Part shown: positions 1-8,118 of the stretch, one piece after another
How positions within the stretch are numbered: the stretch's first letter is position 1
How the letters are laid out: each line of letters opens with the position of its first letter
Source: CAYLPJ01 sp964385465
GTDB taxonomy: Bacteria; Planctomycetota; Phycisphaerae; SM23-33
Length of the DNA stretch: 64,000 bases
NCBI GenBank assembly: GCA_964385465.1
Contig: CAYLPJ010000038.1
Location: 1-64,000, forward strand
Reading direction: 5' to 3'
Translations under genes and position numbers: made by a program
Notes under the pieces: model-generated
Seen by the model: only the letters and a program-made list of their open reading frames with translations
Database searches by the model: none
Told to the model about the DNA's origin: nothing

Positions 1-295
1 CCTTGCGGATGAAGTAGCCGAGCATCGCCTCGGTGATGTCGAAGTCGGCGATCACGCCGTCCTTCATCGGCCGGATCGCCGAGATCGAGCCCGGGGTCTT
101 GCCCAGCATCTCCTTGGCGACGATGCCGACGGCGTTTCCGTTCTGGAGGACGCGGTTGGTGCCCCGCTTGACGGCGACGACGGACGGTTCGTTGAGGACG
201 ATCCCCTGCCCGCGGACGCAGACGAGGGTGTTGCACGTGCCCAGGTCGATCCCCATATCGACCGAGAAAAGCCCGAGGATGGGATCGAAGATCAT
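1..295 (-). CDS. mreB: Rod-shape-determining actin homologue MreB, N-terminal part (cut by window edge)
   Basis: Only the first 98 codons lie in the window; the gene runs off the left edge. The product begins MIFDPILGLFSVDMGIDLGT and continues into CNTLV, the phosphate-1 loop of the actin/Hsp70 ATPase fold, followed by the conserved NEPSVVAV strand and an IRPMKDGVIADF segment typical of MreB. MreB polymerises under the inner membrane and guides lateral wall synthesis. The ATG at 295 has an AAGGG-type ribosome site about 8 nt upstream. The two minus-strand genes upstream (494-697 and 709-1548) encode membrane proteins and probably share its transcript, replacing the usual mreB-mreC-mreD order. 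Confidence 0.93.
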   Translation of the reverse strand, partial: MIFDPILGLFSVDMGIDLGTCNTLVCVRGQGIVLNEPSVVAVKRGTNRVLQNGNAVGIVAKEMLGKTPGSISAIRPMKDGVIADFDITEAMLGYFIRK

Positions 296-493
296 GGAGT
301 CATCCCTTTGCAGCGGCGCCGCCCGGTTGTCGTCCGTGACAGCCGGCCCGCCGGTCGGCCGGGCGCTTCCGCCGACGGGTGCAACGAGCCCTCGCCGGGT
401 CTCGGCCTCCTGCCACCGTCCGGCCACGCTTCGCCGACCCGAGCGGCCGCGCGCGGCGACGTCCTGTCGCCGCCTGGCCGATGCGGGCGACGG

Positions 494-697
494 CTATCGC
501 GCCATCCGGCGGAGCGGCTCGAAGAACTCTCCGAACTCCATCCCGTATCCGCCGGCGGCGGGCGGGGAGGTCAGCTTCCAGTAGCACACGCCGACGGCGA
601 TGCCGAGGGCGATAATGGCGATCAGCAGCAGGATCGTGTAGACGTTCGGCTGCGGCCTGACCTCGACGACGGGACCTTGTGCGGGCGTCTGGCTCAT
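494..697 (-). CDS. Small single-span membrane protein
   Basis: Encodes 67 residues: a polar N-terminus rich in Pro and Val, one hydrophobic helix at about residues 20-41 (YTILLLIAIIALGIAVGVCY), and a short Gly/Phe-rich tail ending PLRRMAR. I recognise no family. A GGAG site lies 6 nt before the ATG. It starts 11 nt after the stop of the MreC-like gene and precedes mreB by about 200 nt, so it probably belongs to the same envelope/cell-shape transcript. It could be a scaffold subunit; this is inferred from context only. Confidence 0.7.
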   Translation of the reverse strand: MSQTPAQGPVVEVRPQPNVYTILLLIAIIALGIAVGVCYWKLTSPPAAGGYGMEFGEFFEPLRRMAR

Positions 698-708
698 GGG
701 GGCTCCGG

Positions 709-1548
709 TTACTTCAGGAGGTCGTTGGTGACCTTGTCGCCGATGACCGGGTCGAGCTGCTTGTCGATGATCGTCCCGGCGGCCTCGCCTTCGTCCACCT
801 CGTCCACGCGGAGATAGCCGACGAAGCTGGCGTCGCGGTAGATGTACAGCTTGGTCCCTCGCGAGACGCCCTGGGCCGATCCGACGTTGATGCTCGCCAG
901 GCCGTCGCGCACGGCCGTGATCGTCCCGGTGATGTGCCCGGTGGCGGGCGCGCCGGGGCGGGCGGTGTCGGCGACGCCGGCGCCTTCTTCCAACTGCTTC
1001 TCCAGCTCGGCGATCCGCTCGTCGCGGTCCTGGAGCTGCCGCTGGAGGGCCCGAACGACGCGCTCGGACCGTTCCAGCTTGCCGCGAAGCTGGGTGATCT
1101 CCCCGGTCGCCCGGCGGTTGAGCTTCTGGAGATCGTCGACGGTCTTGCGCGTCTCGTCCAGTTGGGCCACCAACCGGTCATTGCGCTTGGCCATGGCCTC
1201 GACGTTCAGTTGGAGCTCGGCCAGGCGGGTGTTGGCGGCTTGGAGTTGGGCGGCCATCTCCTTGACGCCAAGGTCCTCGGGCCCGGGGACGAGCCCCTTC
1301 TTCGTGTCGGCGAGCTGGACGGCGAGGGTGTCGGCCCGGTCGCGAACGTCCTTGAGCTCTTCGCTGAGGCGGGTGTTCAGCAGCTTCTGGTAGCGAACCG
1401 CCTGGGCGTTGAGCGTCGCTTCCTGCTTCTTCTGCTGGTACAGGTTGCGCCAGTTCTGCGGCACAGTGGCCATGTTGACGAAGGTGAAGCTCGCGAACAG
1501 GACCAGGACCAGCAGGATGACGACACAGATCTTTGTCAGGATGTTCAA
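709..1548 (-). CDS. MreC-like membrane-anchored coiled-coil protein
   Basis: I place the start at a TTG (1548) because a perfect AGGAGG lies 6 nt upstream; a longer reading frame to 1638 has no such site. The 279-residue product has an N-terminal membrane helix (residues about 5-22), a long heptad-rich coiled coil (about 35-195, with many Leu/Glu/Arg repeats such as LERSERVVRALQRQLQDRDE), a proline/alanine hinge, and a compact C-terminal beta-rich domain with Gly turns (GTITAVRDGLASINVGSAQG). This order (helix, coiled coil, beta domain) is that of MreC, and mreB lies downstream, but sequence similarity to MreC is not obvious. It probably faces the periplasm. A promoter lies about 110 nt upstream. 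Confidence 0.75.
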   Translation of the reverse strand: MNILTKICVVILLVLVLFASFTFVNMATVPQNWRNLYQQKKQEATLNAQAVRYQKLLNTRLSEELKDVRDRADTLAVQLADTKKGLVPGPEDLGVKEMAAQLQAANTRLAELQLNVEAMAKRNDRLVAQLDETRKTVDDLQKLNRRATGEITQLRGKLERSERVVRALQRQLQDRDERIAELEKQLEEGAGVADTARPGAPATGHITGTITAVRDGLASINVGSAQGVSRGTKLYIYRDASFVGYLRVDEVDEGEAAGTIIDKQLDPVIGDKVTNDLLK

Positions 1549-1665
1549 GCGAGGCCTCCTTCGAACGTTGTCACATCCATGTGCAGGCAACTTCCTGGCA
1601 GGCGGACCGTTATGGGAGTTTCCGAATCGGCGTCGCACCGGCCGATGGCACCGAAGCCGACGGCG

Positions 1666-1693
1666 ATTGTAGGCGGCGCCCTATCCAAGTCAA
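1666..1693 (-). promoter_or_regulatory. Sigma70-like promoter of the mreC-like/mreB transcript
   Basis: On the minus strand TTGACT (1693-1688), a 16-nt spacer and TACAAT (1671-1666) form a near-consensus promoter, preceded by an AT-rich stretch (TTAAATTTGC) that could act as an UP element. The predicted start near 1659 gives a leader of about 110 nt. Confidence 0.75.
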
Positions 1694-1903
1694 GCAAATT
1701 TAACACGGTGCGGGCCAAGGCCGCCGCCGAGGCGTCCGCCGGGGCCCGGTCGCCCGTCTCCGGCGCCCGGTCGCCCGATGCAACCGGCATCCCGGCGGCT
1801 GTTCCTCGCCGTGCTGTCTCTGCCGCAAAGCCCGATGCTGCTGTCTCCGGTCCCGGCCGTTGGCGACGGGTCACGGGCCACCGCAAACGCCACACGCTTG
1901 CCG

Positions 1904-2067
1904 CTGAGCGGTCTCAGATACGTTCGTTGCGGTTCCCGCGCCGCACGCGGCTCGTCCGGCAAGGCGGCCGAAACAGGCGATGCCGCAGCATCGCCGATGC
2001 AGGCCAACGCGGCCTGGCGGGCCGGGGACCAGCAGGAGCGCAACATAACGTATCTGACGCCGCTTAG
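1904..2067 (-). ncRNA. Rod-like structured RNA segment at the 3' end of the HEAT gene (candidate)
   Basis: The ends of this interval pair over a long helix: CTGAGCGG with CCGCTTAG (one G-U), CAGATACGTT with AACGTATCTG, and TTGCG with CGCAA, separated by small internal loops. The interior holds a perfect 8-bp hairpin (GGCGATGC/GCATCGCC, 1976-1995). On the minus strand its loop is cUGCGg, a UNCG tetraloop, which favours transcription from that strand. The helix starts at the stop codon of the HEAT-repeat gene. No private promoter or U-tract is visible, so it may be a 3'-UTR structure, a processed RNA or a 6S-like rod. Elsewhere in 1694-2063 no gene is apparent. Confidence 0.45.
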
Positions 2068-3281
2068 TCCTTCCCGCCGGCGGTGTGCATCTCGGGCTTT
2101 TCCGCCGGAGCGGGGGCGGTCATCTTCAGGTTCGCGTCCCCCGGCTGCGTGGCCGGGGCCGGCTCGGGCGCCGGCGCCGGCGCGGGGCGGGGCTCGATGC
2201 CCTCGCCCATGCGATAGCCTTCCGTCAGGCGCAGGATGCTCAGCGCCGCGGCAACGCGATGCCCGCCGTCCTTGCTTCGCAGCATGGGGTGCAGCAGGTC
2301 GAGCGCGGACAGGTCGTCCATCTTGCCCAGGGCCAGTGCGGCGAGCCTCTTGAGGCTTTCGGCATCGTCGTCGGCGGCCCGGCGGGTGCGCTCGCTGTCT
2401 TCGGTCAGCACGGCTCGGGGCTCGCGGAGGCATCGACGGCAGAAGGCGCGCATCTCGGGCTTGATAGTGCCCAGCCGCGCCAGCTCTCCGGCCGCGAGCA
2501 CGCGGACGCGGGCGGGGTTTCGGTCAGCGGTGAGGCTGGCCAGCACGCGCCGGGCCCGCGAGGTCCCGGTCCGCGCCAGGGCCGGGATGGCCGCGAGGCG
2601 AAGGTCCAGGAAGTACCCCTTGGTGTAGGCCTCGATAACCTGGATGGCCCGGCTGTCGCCCAGGCGTGCCAGCGACTCGGTGACCTGGAGCTTGACGCCC
2701 TCGTCCTGCTCGTTGCTGGTCAGCGTCTTCAGCGGCCCGATGGCGGAGGGCTCGCCCATCCTGCCCATGGCCATGGCGGCGTTCATTCGGACCTCGGACT
2801 CATCGTCGAACAGCAGCGGCCCCAGCTCGGCGGCGTGGCTGTCGTCGCCGAGCGCGTAGAGCGCGTAGACGACGGCGGTGAAAACGCGCTTGTCCGGCTC
2901 GGCGCCCTCGGTCTGGCGCCGGGCCATGGCCTGGAGCTTGCCCAGCGCGTCGGCGTAGCGGGTGTCTCCGACGGCCATCGCGGCGGCGAAGCGTACGATC
3001 GGGCTGGAGTCGTCGAGGGCCTGGAGGTAGACGGCCCCCGCGCGGTCGCCGAGGGTCTTGGCCAGGGCCTCGATGGCGTGGGTGCGTGTCAGCGGATCGG
3101 GGCTGTCGGCGGCCTGGAGAAGCGTCGCCCGCGCGTCGAGCCGCGCCTTGGACGGCGCGATCGTCGGCTGGTCCGGCTCGTCGGCCGACATGAGATCACA
3201 TCCCGACAGCATCCCCGCCGCGACGAGGGCCGTCGCGGCTGCCAGAAGCCCCGTTCCGTGCGAACACCGATCTCGTTTCAA
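2064..3281 (-). CDS. HEAT-repeat lipoprotein
   Basis: The start is taken as TTG at 3281, which overlaps the lnt stop in the string TTGA and so implies translational coupling. The 405-residue product opens with a signal peptide ending in the lipobox LSGC (Cys about residue 25), then a linker and at least six HEAT/PBS-lyase-type helical repeats through about residue 340 (for example SEVRMNAAMAMGRMGEPSAIGPL and HRVAAALSILRL), and ends in a Pro/Ala-rich tail. HEAT solenoids bind proteins; the lipobox puts it on a membrane. No catalytic motif is seen. It follows lnt, the enzyme that would finish its lipid anchor. Confidence 0.8.
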   Translation of the reverse strand: MKRDRCSHGTGLLAAATALVAAGMLSGCDLMSADEPDQPTIAPSKARLDARATLLQAADSPDPLTRTHAIEALAKTLGDRAGAVYLQALDDSSPIVRFAAAMAVGDTRYADALGKLQAMARRQTEGAEPDKRVFTAVVYALYALGDDSHAAELGPLLFDDESEVRMNAAMAMGRMGEPSAIGPLKTLTSNEQDEGVKLQVTESLARLGDSRAIQVIEAYTKGYFLDLRLAAIPALARTGTSRARRVLASLTADRNPARVRVLAAGELARLGTIKPEMRAFCRRCLREPRAVLTEDSERTRRAADDDAESLKRLAALALGKMDDLSALDLLHPMLRSKDGGHRVAAALSILRLTEGYRMGEGIEPRPAPAPAPEPAPATQPGDANLKMTAPAPAEKPEMHTAGGKD

Positions 3282-5260
3282 CGCTCCGGCCTTTCCTTTC
3301 CCGCTGGCCTCGCCGTCCCGGCCGGGGTGCGGATGAGCACGCCCGTGGCGGCGGCGGCGACCAGGCAGATGAGCACGGCGAACAGATCGCCGAGGCGACT
3401 GTACCAGCTTGTCCGAGAGTCCACAAGGACTTTGGGGCCGTGTGCGGGCTCGCCGGGCCCCCCGCCCCCGCCCTTGCCGTCCAGCAGCAGCGTGCCGGGC
3501 ACCATCACCCGTTTGCCGGCGTGCTCGACCTGCGCGACGATCCGCCCGCAGGAGTCGATCGACGCGCTGATGCCCGTGTTCACCGCCCGCACCACCGGCG
3601 TGCGGTTCTCCACCGCCCGGAAGCAGTAGTGGCTGAGGTGCTGGGCCTGCTCGGTGCTGTTGTGGTGCCACTCGTCGCTGATCTGCCAGATGAACCAGCC
3701 GTCGTTGGAGAGGTTGGCGATGATGTCCGCACGCTTCTCGCCGTCGGCGTAGACCATCGCCCGACAGACGTCGGCGAACGTGCCCTCGTAGCAGATCGGG
3801 CTGACCAGCCGCCAGGTCCCCCCCGGGCGGGCCAGCTCGAACCGCGTCCACGCCGGGCCCGGCTCCAACTGCTCCATCGCCGGGGGCACGAACTGGCGAA
3901 GCTGCACGTGAAGCCACGTCCAGTCCTTCTTGAACGGCACGGACTCGCTGAACGGCACCAGCCGGCGCTTGGCGTACACCGGTCCCACCGACCCGTTCGG
4001 GTCGAACCACAACGCCCCGTTGCGGGCCGTCCACCAGTCCTGGCGGAACAGCGGCTCGGGGTTCGGGTAGAACGCCGTCCCCCCGGCCAGGATCGGGCAG
4101 CCCACCAGACGCGCCGCCGTCGTCACGCGCTTCGCCAGGCCGCGCCGCCCGGGAACCAGCCGCCCGCGCGGCGTCGTGCCCCCCTCGATGCACGGGGCCA
4201 GATTCGCCCGAAGCACGTCCGGCGTCAGGTCCGGGTTGTAGGCGCTGGGTCCGAAAAAGCAGGCCGTCAGCCCGCGAAGGCTGTCGCCGGTGAGCTCGTA
4301 GGCGTCGGCGTTCAGCACCTCCGGGTTCAGGCCGCGGGGGAGCATCGTCTCCGGCCAGAGCACCAGGTCCACGCCCTTGTCGCGAAACTCGCCCGTGCCG
4401 GCGAGGTGGCTGTCGAACACGACCTCGGTCGGCGCGCTGCGCCCGGCGAGGCTGATCGGATAGGCCCGCTGAACGATGCCGATCACCGGCCCCGGACGCG
4501 TGGTCTCCCGCGAGAGCTGCCAGGCGCCGTAGCCGAGCATGCCCGCCAGCACGGCCGCGCAGGCGATTCCCCCGCGGACCAGTCGGGCCTTGGGCCTGGC
4601 CGGTCGCAGCGCCTCGCCGCCGGCCAGCGCCGCCGCGGCATCGACGGCCAGGCCGTTGACCATGCCGACAAAGAAGGACACGCCGTACTGGCCGGTGACG
4701 TCGGCGATCTGGATCAGCATGGTGCGGGCGTACTGGGTATGGGCCAGGAAGAACCACGGGAAGGCCGGGCCCAGCAGCACGTCCGAGGCGTGGGCGCGGA
4801 GGTACTCCAGGGCGGTCCAGAAGATCGGGACGGCGATCCAGGCGGGGCAACCGCGGCGCAGGGCGGAGCGCAGCATCAGGGCGGCGACGAGGAAGTACAG
4901 CGAGAGGTAGAGGACCCCCGCGACGTAGCCGAGCATGGTGATCCAGGTCAGCCAGTAGAGGCTGGTCGCCCAGAACAGCAGCCCGGCGGCCCAGCCGCAG
5001 AGCCCCCCCCACCGCCGGGTGGGCGCGACGGCCACGGCGAGCACCCACGGCGCCAGCGCGACGTAGCCCAGCGGCCAGGCGTCGAACGGGGCGTGGGCGA
5101 CGTTCATGAGCACGACGGTCAGCAGGGCCAGCAGCACGACGGTGATGCGGCGGCGCAGGGCGGCCCGGCGCGCGGGGTCGGGCTTGTCCGGCTCGCCGAG
5201 GGCGGCCCGGGCGTCCCGCTTGACCTTCGCGGGGTTCAGCGCGTGGCGCCCCTTAGCCAT
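3278..5260 (-). CDS. lnt: Apolipoprotein N-acyltransferase
   Basis: Lnt transfers an acyl chain from phospholipid to the alpha-amine of the lipidated Cys of lipoproteins in the inner membrane. The 660-residue protein has a basic N-terminal extension, about six membrane helices (residues 35-245), then a nitrilase-fold domain in the periplasm. The catalytic Glu-Lys-Cys triad is visible in LWPETMLP, VYAKRRLVPFSE and SPICYEGTF, and a last helix lies near the C-terminus. At 660 aa it is longer than the usual ~510, through insertions between the triad motifs (around FYPNPEPLFRQD). Several genes here encode lipobox proteins, its likely substrates. Confidence 0.95.
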   Translation of the reverse strand: MAKGRHALNPAKVKRDARAALGEPDKPDPARRAALRRRITVVLLALLTVVLMNVAHAPFDAWPLGYVALAPWVLAVAVAPTRRWGGLCGWAAGLLFWATSLYWLTWITMLGYVAGVLYLSLYFLVAALMLRSALRRGCPAWIAVPIFWTALEYLRAHASDVLLGPAFPWFFLAHTQYARTMLIQIADVTGQYGVSFFVGMVNGLAVDAAAALAGGEALRPARPKARLVRGGIACAAVLAGMLGYGAWQLSRETTRPGPVIGIVQRAYPISLAGRSAPTEVVFDSHLAGTGEFRDKGVDLVLWPETMLPRGLNPEVLNADAYELTGDSLRGLTACFFGPSAYNPDLTPDVLRANLAPCIEGGTTPRGRLVPGRRGLAKRVTTAARLVGCPILAGGTAFYPNPEPLFRQDWWTARNGALWFDPNGSVGPVYAKRRLVPFSESVPFKKDWTWLHVQLRQFVPPAMEQLEPGPAWTRFELARPGGTWRLVSPICYEGTFADVCRAMVYADGEKRADIIANLSNDGWFIWQISDEWHHNSTEQAQHLSHYCFRAVENRTPVVRAVNTGISASIDSCGRIVAQVEHAGKRVMVPGTLLLDGKGGGGGPGEPAHGPKVLVDSRTSWYSRLGDLFAVLICLVAAAATGVLIRTPAGTARPAGKERPER

Positions 5261-5315
5261 GGACGGCGGTCCCCGTGCGGTTCGGTGTGGTCGTCGGCGG
5301 CAACATGGCAGCGAT

Positions 5316-5345
5316 ATTCTGCACGGAGCATGGCGCCTTCGTCAA
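5316..5345 (-). promoter_or_regulatory. Probable lnt promoter
   Basis: Minus-strand TTGACG (5345-5340), 18-nt spacer, CAGAAT (5321-5316), about 50 nt before the lnt ATG. The -35 is strong and the -10 moderate. The rest of 5261-5546 holds no gene. Confidence 0.5.
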
Positions 5346-5546
5346 GATCGAGGGGCCACCCGCGCCGGGGGCGAAGATCCTCCGGCGCTCCCCCATCCCC
5401 GCAGCCGCCCCCGCCCGGCGACAGCCTTCCTCCATATCCTCGCCCCCGCGGTCTGCTGTGTGCCGCCTGTCTGCCGTCTGCTTCCTGCGATTCGGTTCCT
5501 GTTCGAGATGGGACGCCTGAGACCCGGCGTTTGAGGATCGGCCCGC

Positions 5547-6935
5547 CTACATCAGCCCGAACCGCTTCATCTTCTTGTAGAGCGTCGTGCGGTTGATCCC
5601 CAGGGCGTCGGCGGTGGCCTGTCGGCTGCCGCCGTGGGCCTCCAGGGCGGCCTCGATGATCCGCTTCTCCGGCTCGGCCAGGGCCTCGGTGAGGGTCAGC
5701 CCCTCGGCGCCGCCGGAGGTGAAGGTCACGCCGTCAGGGCCCTCCGTCACGGCCGGGGGGAGGTCCTCGGGCGTGATCCACCGCTTGCGGCAGAGCACGA
5801 CGGCCCGTTCGACGCAGTTCTCGAGCTCGCGGACGTTGCCCGGCCAGTCGTGGCGCTGCATGACCTCGATGGCCTCGGCGCTGAAGCCCTCGATCTGGCG
5901 GGGAGCGGTGGCGAGGAACTTTTCGAGGAAGTGCTCGGCGAGGAGGCGGACGTCTCCGAGCCGCTCGCGGAGCGGGGGCAGTTGTATGTTGACGACGTTG
6001 ATGCGGTAGAAGAGGTCCTCGCGGAATCGCCCGGCGCGGACCTCGGCGCGAAGGTCGTGATTGGTCGCCAGCAGAACGCGGACTTCGACCTCGCGGGTGG
6101 CGTTGCTGCCGATCGGCTCGAACTGCCGCTCCTGGAGGACGCGGAGGAGCTTGACCTGGAGCTGCGGGCTGGCGGTGGCGACCTCGTCGAGGAAGATCGT
6201 CCCGCCGTCGGCGGCGGCGAACTTGCCAGGCTTGTCGGCGACGGCGTGCGTGAACGCCCCGCGGACGTGCCCGAACAGCTCGCTCTCCAGCAGCGTGTCC
6301 GGCAGGGCGCCGCAGGCGACCTCGACGAACGGCGCGTCGGCGCGCGGCGAGCGGGCGTGGATCGCCCGGGCCACCAGGCTCTTGCCCGTGCCGCTCTCCC
6401 CGGTGATCAGCACCGTGCTGCGGCTGTCGGCCACGGCGTCGACGAGGTCGAAGACCTTCGCCATCCGGTAGTCCTGCCCGACGATGTTGCGGCTGCTGTA
6501 GCGGTCGCTGAGCTGCTCCTTCAGCCGGCGGTTCTCGCGGAGGAGCTGCTGCTGCTGAAGCGCCCGCTGGACGGCCATGCGAACGTCGTCGTCGATCACC
6601 GGCTTGGTGAGGTAGTCGAAGGCCCCGGCCTTGATGGCCTCGACGGCCGACTCGATCGTCCCGTAGCCGGTGACGAGGATGACGACCACGTCCTCGTGGT
6701 GGGCGCGGATGTAGCGGAGCAGTTCCAGCCCGTCGCTGGCGGGCATGGAGACGTCGGTGATCACGAGGTTGTACTCGGCGGCCTTGAGACAGTCGATGGC
6801 CTTGGGGATGGTCGCGGCGGCGGTGACCTCGTAGCCCTCCATCTCGAGGAAGCCGCCGAGGGAATCGAGGATGATCTGGTCGTCGTCGACCAGCAGGATC
6901 CGCGCCGGCGGGGCGGCGGTGCGGGAGGCGGTCAT
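5547..6935 (-). CDS. NtrC-family sigma54-dependent response regulator
   Basis: 462 residues in the NtrC order: receiver domain (residues 12-125; DDD at 17-19, phosphoacceptor D61, Lys in LTKP), AAA+ sigma54-interaction domain (about 150-385; Walker A GESGTGKS at 179-186, sigma54-contact loop GAFTHA in place of GAFTGA, arginine-finger region FYRINVV), and a Fis-type helix-turn-helix (about 420-462, ATADALGINRTTLYKKMKR). It activates sigma54 promoters when phosphorylated. Its ATG overlaps the kinase stop (ATGA), so it is translated with its cognate kinase. The target genes cannot be inferred from the window. Confidence 0.95.
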   Translation of the reverse strand: MTASRTAAPPARILLVDDDQIILDSLGGFLEMEGYEVTAAATIPKAIDCLKAAEYNLVITDVSMPASDGLELLRYIRAHHEDVVVILVTGYGTIESAVEAIKAGAFDYLTKPVIDDDVRMAVQRALQQQQLLRENRRLKEQLSDRYSSRNIVGQDYRMAKVFDLVDAVADSRSTVLITGESGTGKSLVARAIHARSPRADAPFVEVACGALPDTLLESELFGHVRGAFTHAVADKPGKFAAADGGTIFLDEVATASPQLQVKLLRVLQERQFEPIGSNATREVEVRVLLATNHDLRAEVRAGRFREDLFYRINVVNIQLPPLRERLGDVRLLAEHFLEKFLATAPRQIEGFSAEAIEVMQRHDWPGNVRELENCVERAVVLCRKRWITPEDLPPAVTEGPDGVTFTSGGAEGLTLTEALAEPEKRIIEAALEAHGGSRQATADALGINRTTLYKKMKRFGLM

Positions 6936-8011
6936 GGCGTCGTCCCCCCGTTGGCGTCGGCGGCGGGCAGGCGAGGCAGGCGGACGGTCACCCCCGTGCC
7001 GCCGGCGGGCAGATTCGCCGCGGCGATGTCCCCGCCGAGGCGGCGGACGATGTCCCGGCAGATGGTCAGGCCCAGCCCGCTGCCCTCCGAGGGCGCCTTG
7101 GTGCTGTAGAACGGCTCGAAGACCCGCTCGCCGTCGGCGTCGAGGCCCGAGCCGGTGTCGCGGAACTCCACGAGGCAGCCGTCGTCGTCGGGGCGGACGC
7201 GAATGGTCAGCCGCCCGCCGCCGGGCATGGCGTCGATGGCGTTCTTGATGATGTTGCAGAAGACCTGGAGCGATTCGGCCCCCACGGCGCCCTCGGCGCG
7301 GTCGTCGACGTCCGTGACGATCCCCACGCCGGCCGCCTCCGCACGGGGGAGCATCGCGTCGATCGCCTCCCGCAACAGCCGCTGCACGCCCGCCCGCTCG
7401 CCCGCACCGCCCCACGGGCGGCCCTGATCCAGCAAGCCACGGATGATCTGCGACATCCGCTCGAGGCCCTCGCGGGCCTTGCGCAGGTACTCCGCCGCGT
7501 CCTCGCCGGCCGTCCGCTCGGCCAGGCCGACGAATCGCATCACCCCGTCGAGGGGGTTGTTCAGCTCGTGGGCGACCTTCGCCCCGACGACCCCCGCGGC
7601 GGCGATCCGCTCCCGGGCGGCGAGGCGACGCTCCATGGACTGGCGCCCCGAGACGTCCTCGACGAGCACGAGGTAGCCCCGCGGCTGCTGGTTGACCGGA
7701 TCCCTCGCGTGGACCTGCCCGACGGTGACGTCCACCCGGAGGCGCCGCGTGCCCCGCCCGGTGATCCCCACGCCGGTGCGGATCAGCCGACCGGCGCCCT
7801 TGTGGACGGCGTCGCGGTCCTTGGCCCAGTCGATCGCGGGTCGGCCATTGGACCGGAGCACGTCCTCGATCCCACCCCCGTCGGGGAGGATGTCGTCGGC
7901 GCGGGCGTTACGGCAGGAGACGCGGCCTTCGGCGCTGACCAGCAGCGCCGCCTGCGGCAGGGCCTCCAGCACGGCCTCGACGAACTCGAGCGATTCCCGC
8001 TGCTCGGACAT
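6932..8011 (-). CDS. Soluble PAS-containing sensor histidine kinase (partner of the NtrC-type regulator)
   Basis: 359 residues with no membrane helix: a PAS-like sensor (about 10-125), a HisKA dimerisation domain with phosphoacceptor H148 in AHELNNPLDG, and a HATPase_c domain (N box NIIKNAIDAM, G1 DTGSGLD, G2 GSGLGL). This is the NtrB layout, a cytoplasmic kinase paired with a sigma54 activator. The ATG lies only 8 nt after a TAGCAT -10 box and has no ribosome site, suggesting a leaderless mRNA. Confidence 0.93.
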   Translation of the reverse strand: MSEQRESLEFVEAVLEALPQAALLVSAEGRVSCRNARADDILPDGGGIEDVLRSNGRPAIDWAKDRDAVHKGAGRLIRTGVGITGRGTRRLRVDVTVGQVHARDPVNQQPRGYLVLVEDVSGRQSMERRLAARERIAAAGVVGAKVAHELNNPLDGVMRFVGLAERTAGEDAAEYLRKAREGLERMSQIIRGLLDQGRPWGGAGERAGVQRLLREAIDAMLPRAEAAGVGIVTDVDDRAEGAVGAESLQVFCNIIKNAIDAMPGGGRLTIRVRPDDDGCLVEFRDTGSGLDADGERVFEPFYSTKAPSEGSGLGLTICRDIVRRLGGDIAAANLPAGGTGVTVRLPRLPAADANGGTTP

Positions 8012-8019
8012 GGGCGTTC

Positions 8020-8049
8020 ATGCTACGCCCCGACGTTGCCCGAAGTCAA
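8020..8049 (-). promoter_or_regulatory. Promoter of the kinase/regulator pair
   Basis: Minus-strand TTGACT (8049-8044), 18-nt spacer, TAGCAT (8025-8020). The ATG at 8011 is 8 nt beyond the -10, so transcription would start at or next to the start codon. Confidence 0.65.
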
Positions 8050-8118
8050 CGCCTGTTTCGCCAAAGAAACACCCCCCTCCGATCGCCACCGGCTGCCACG
8101 GTCCTCCGGTCTTCCGGT

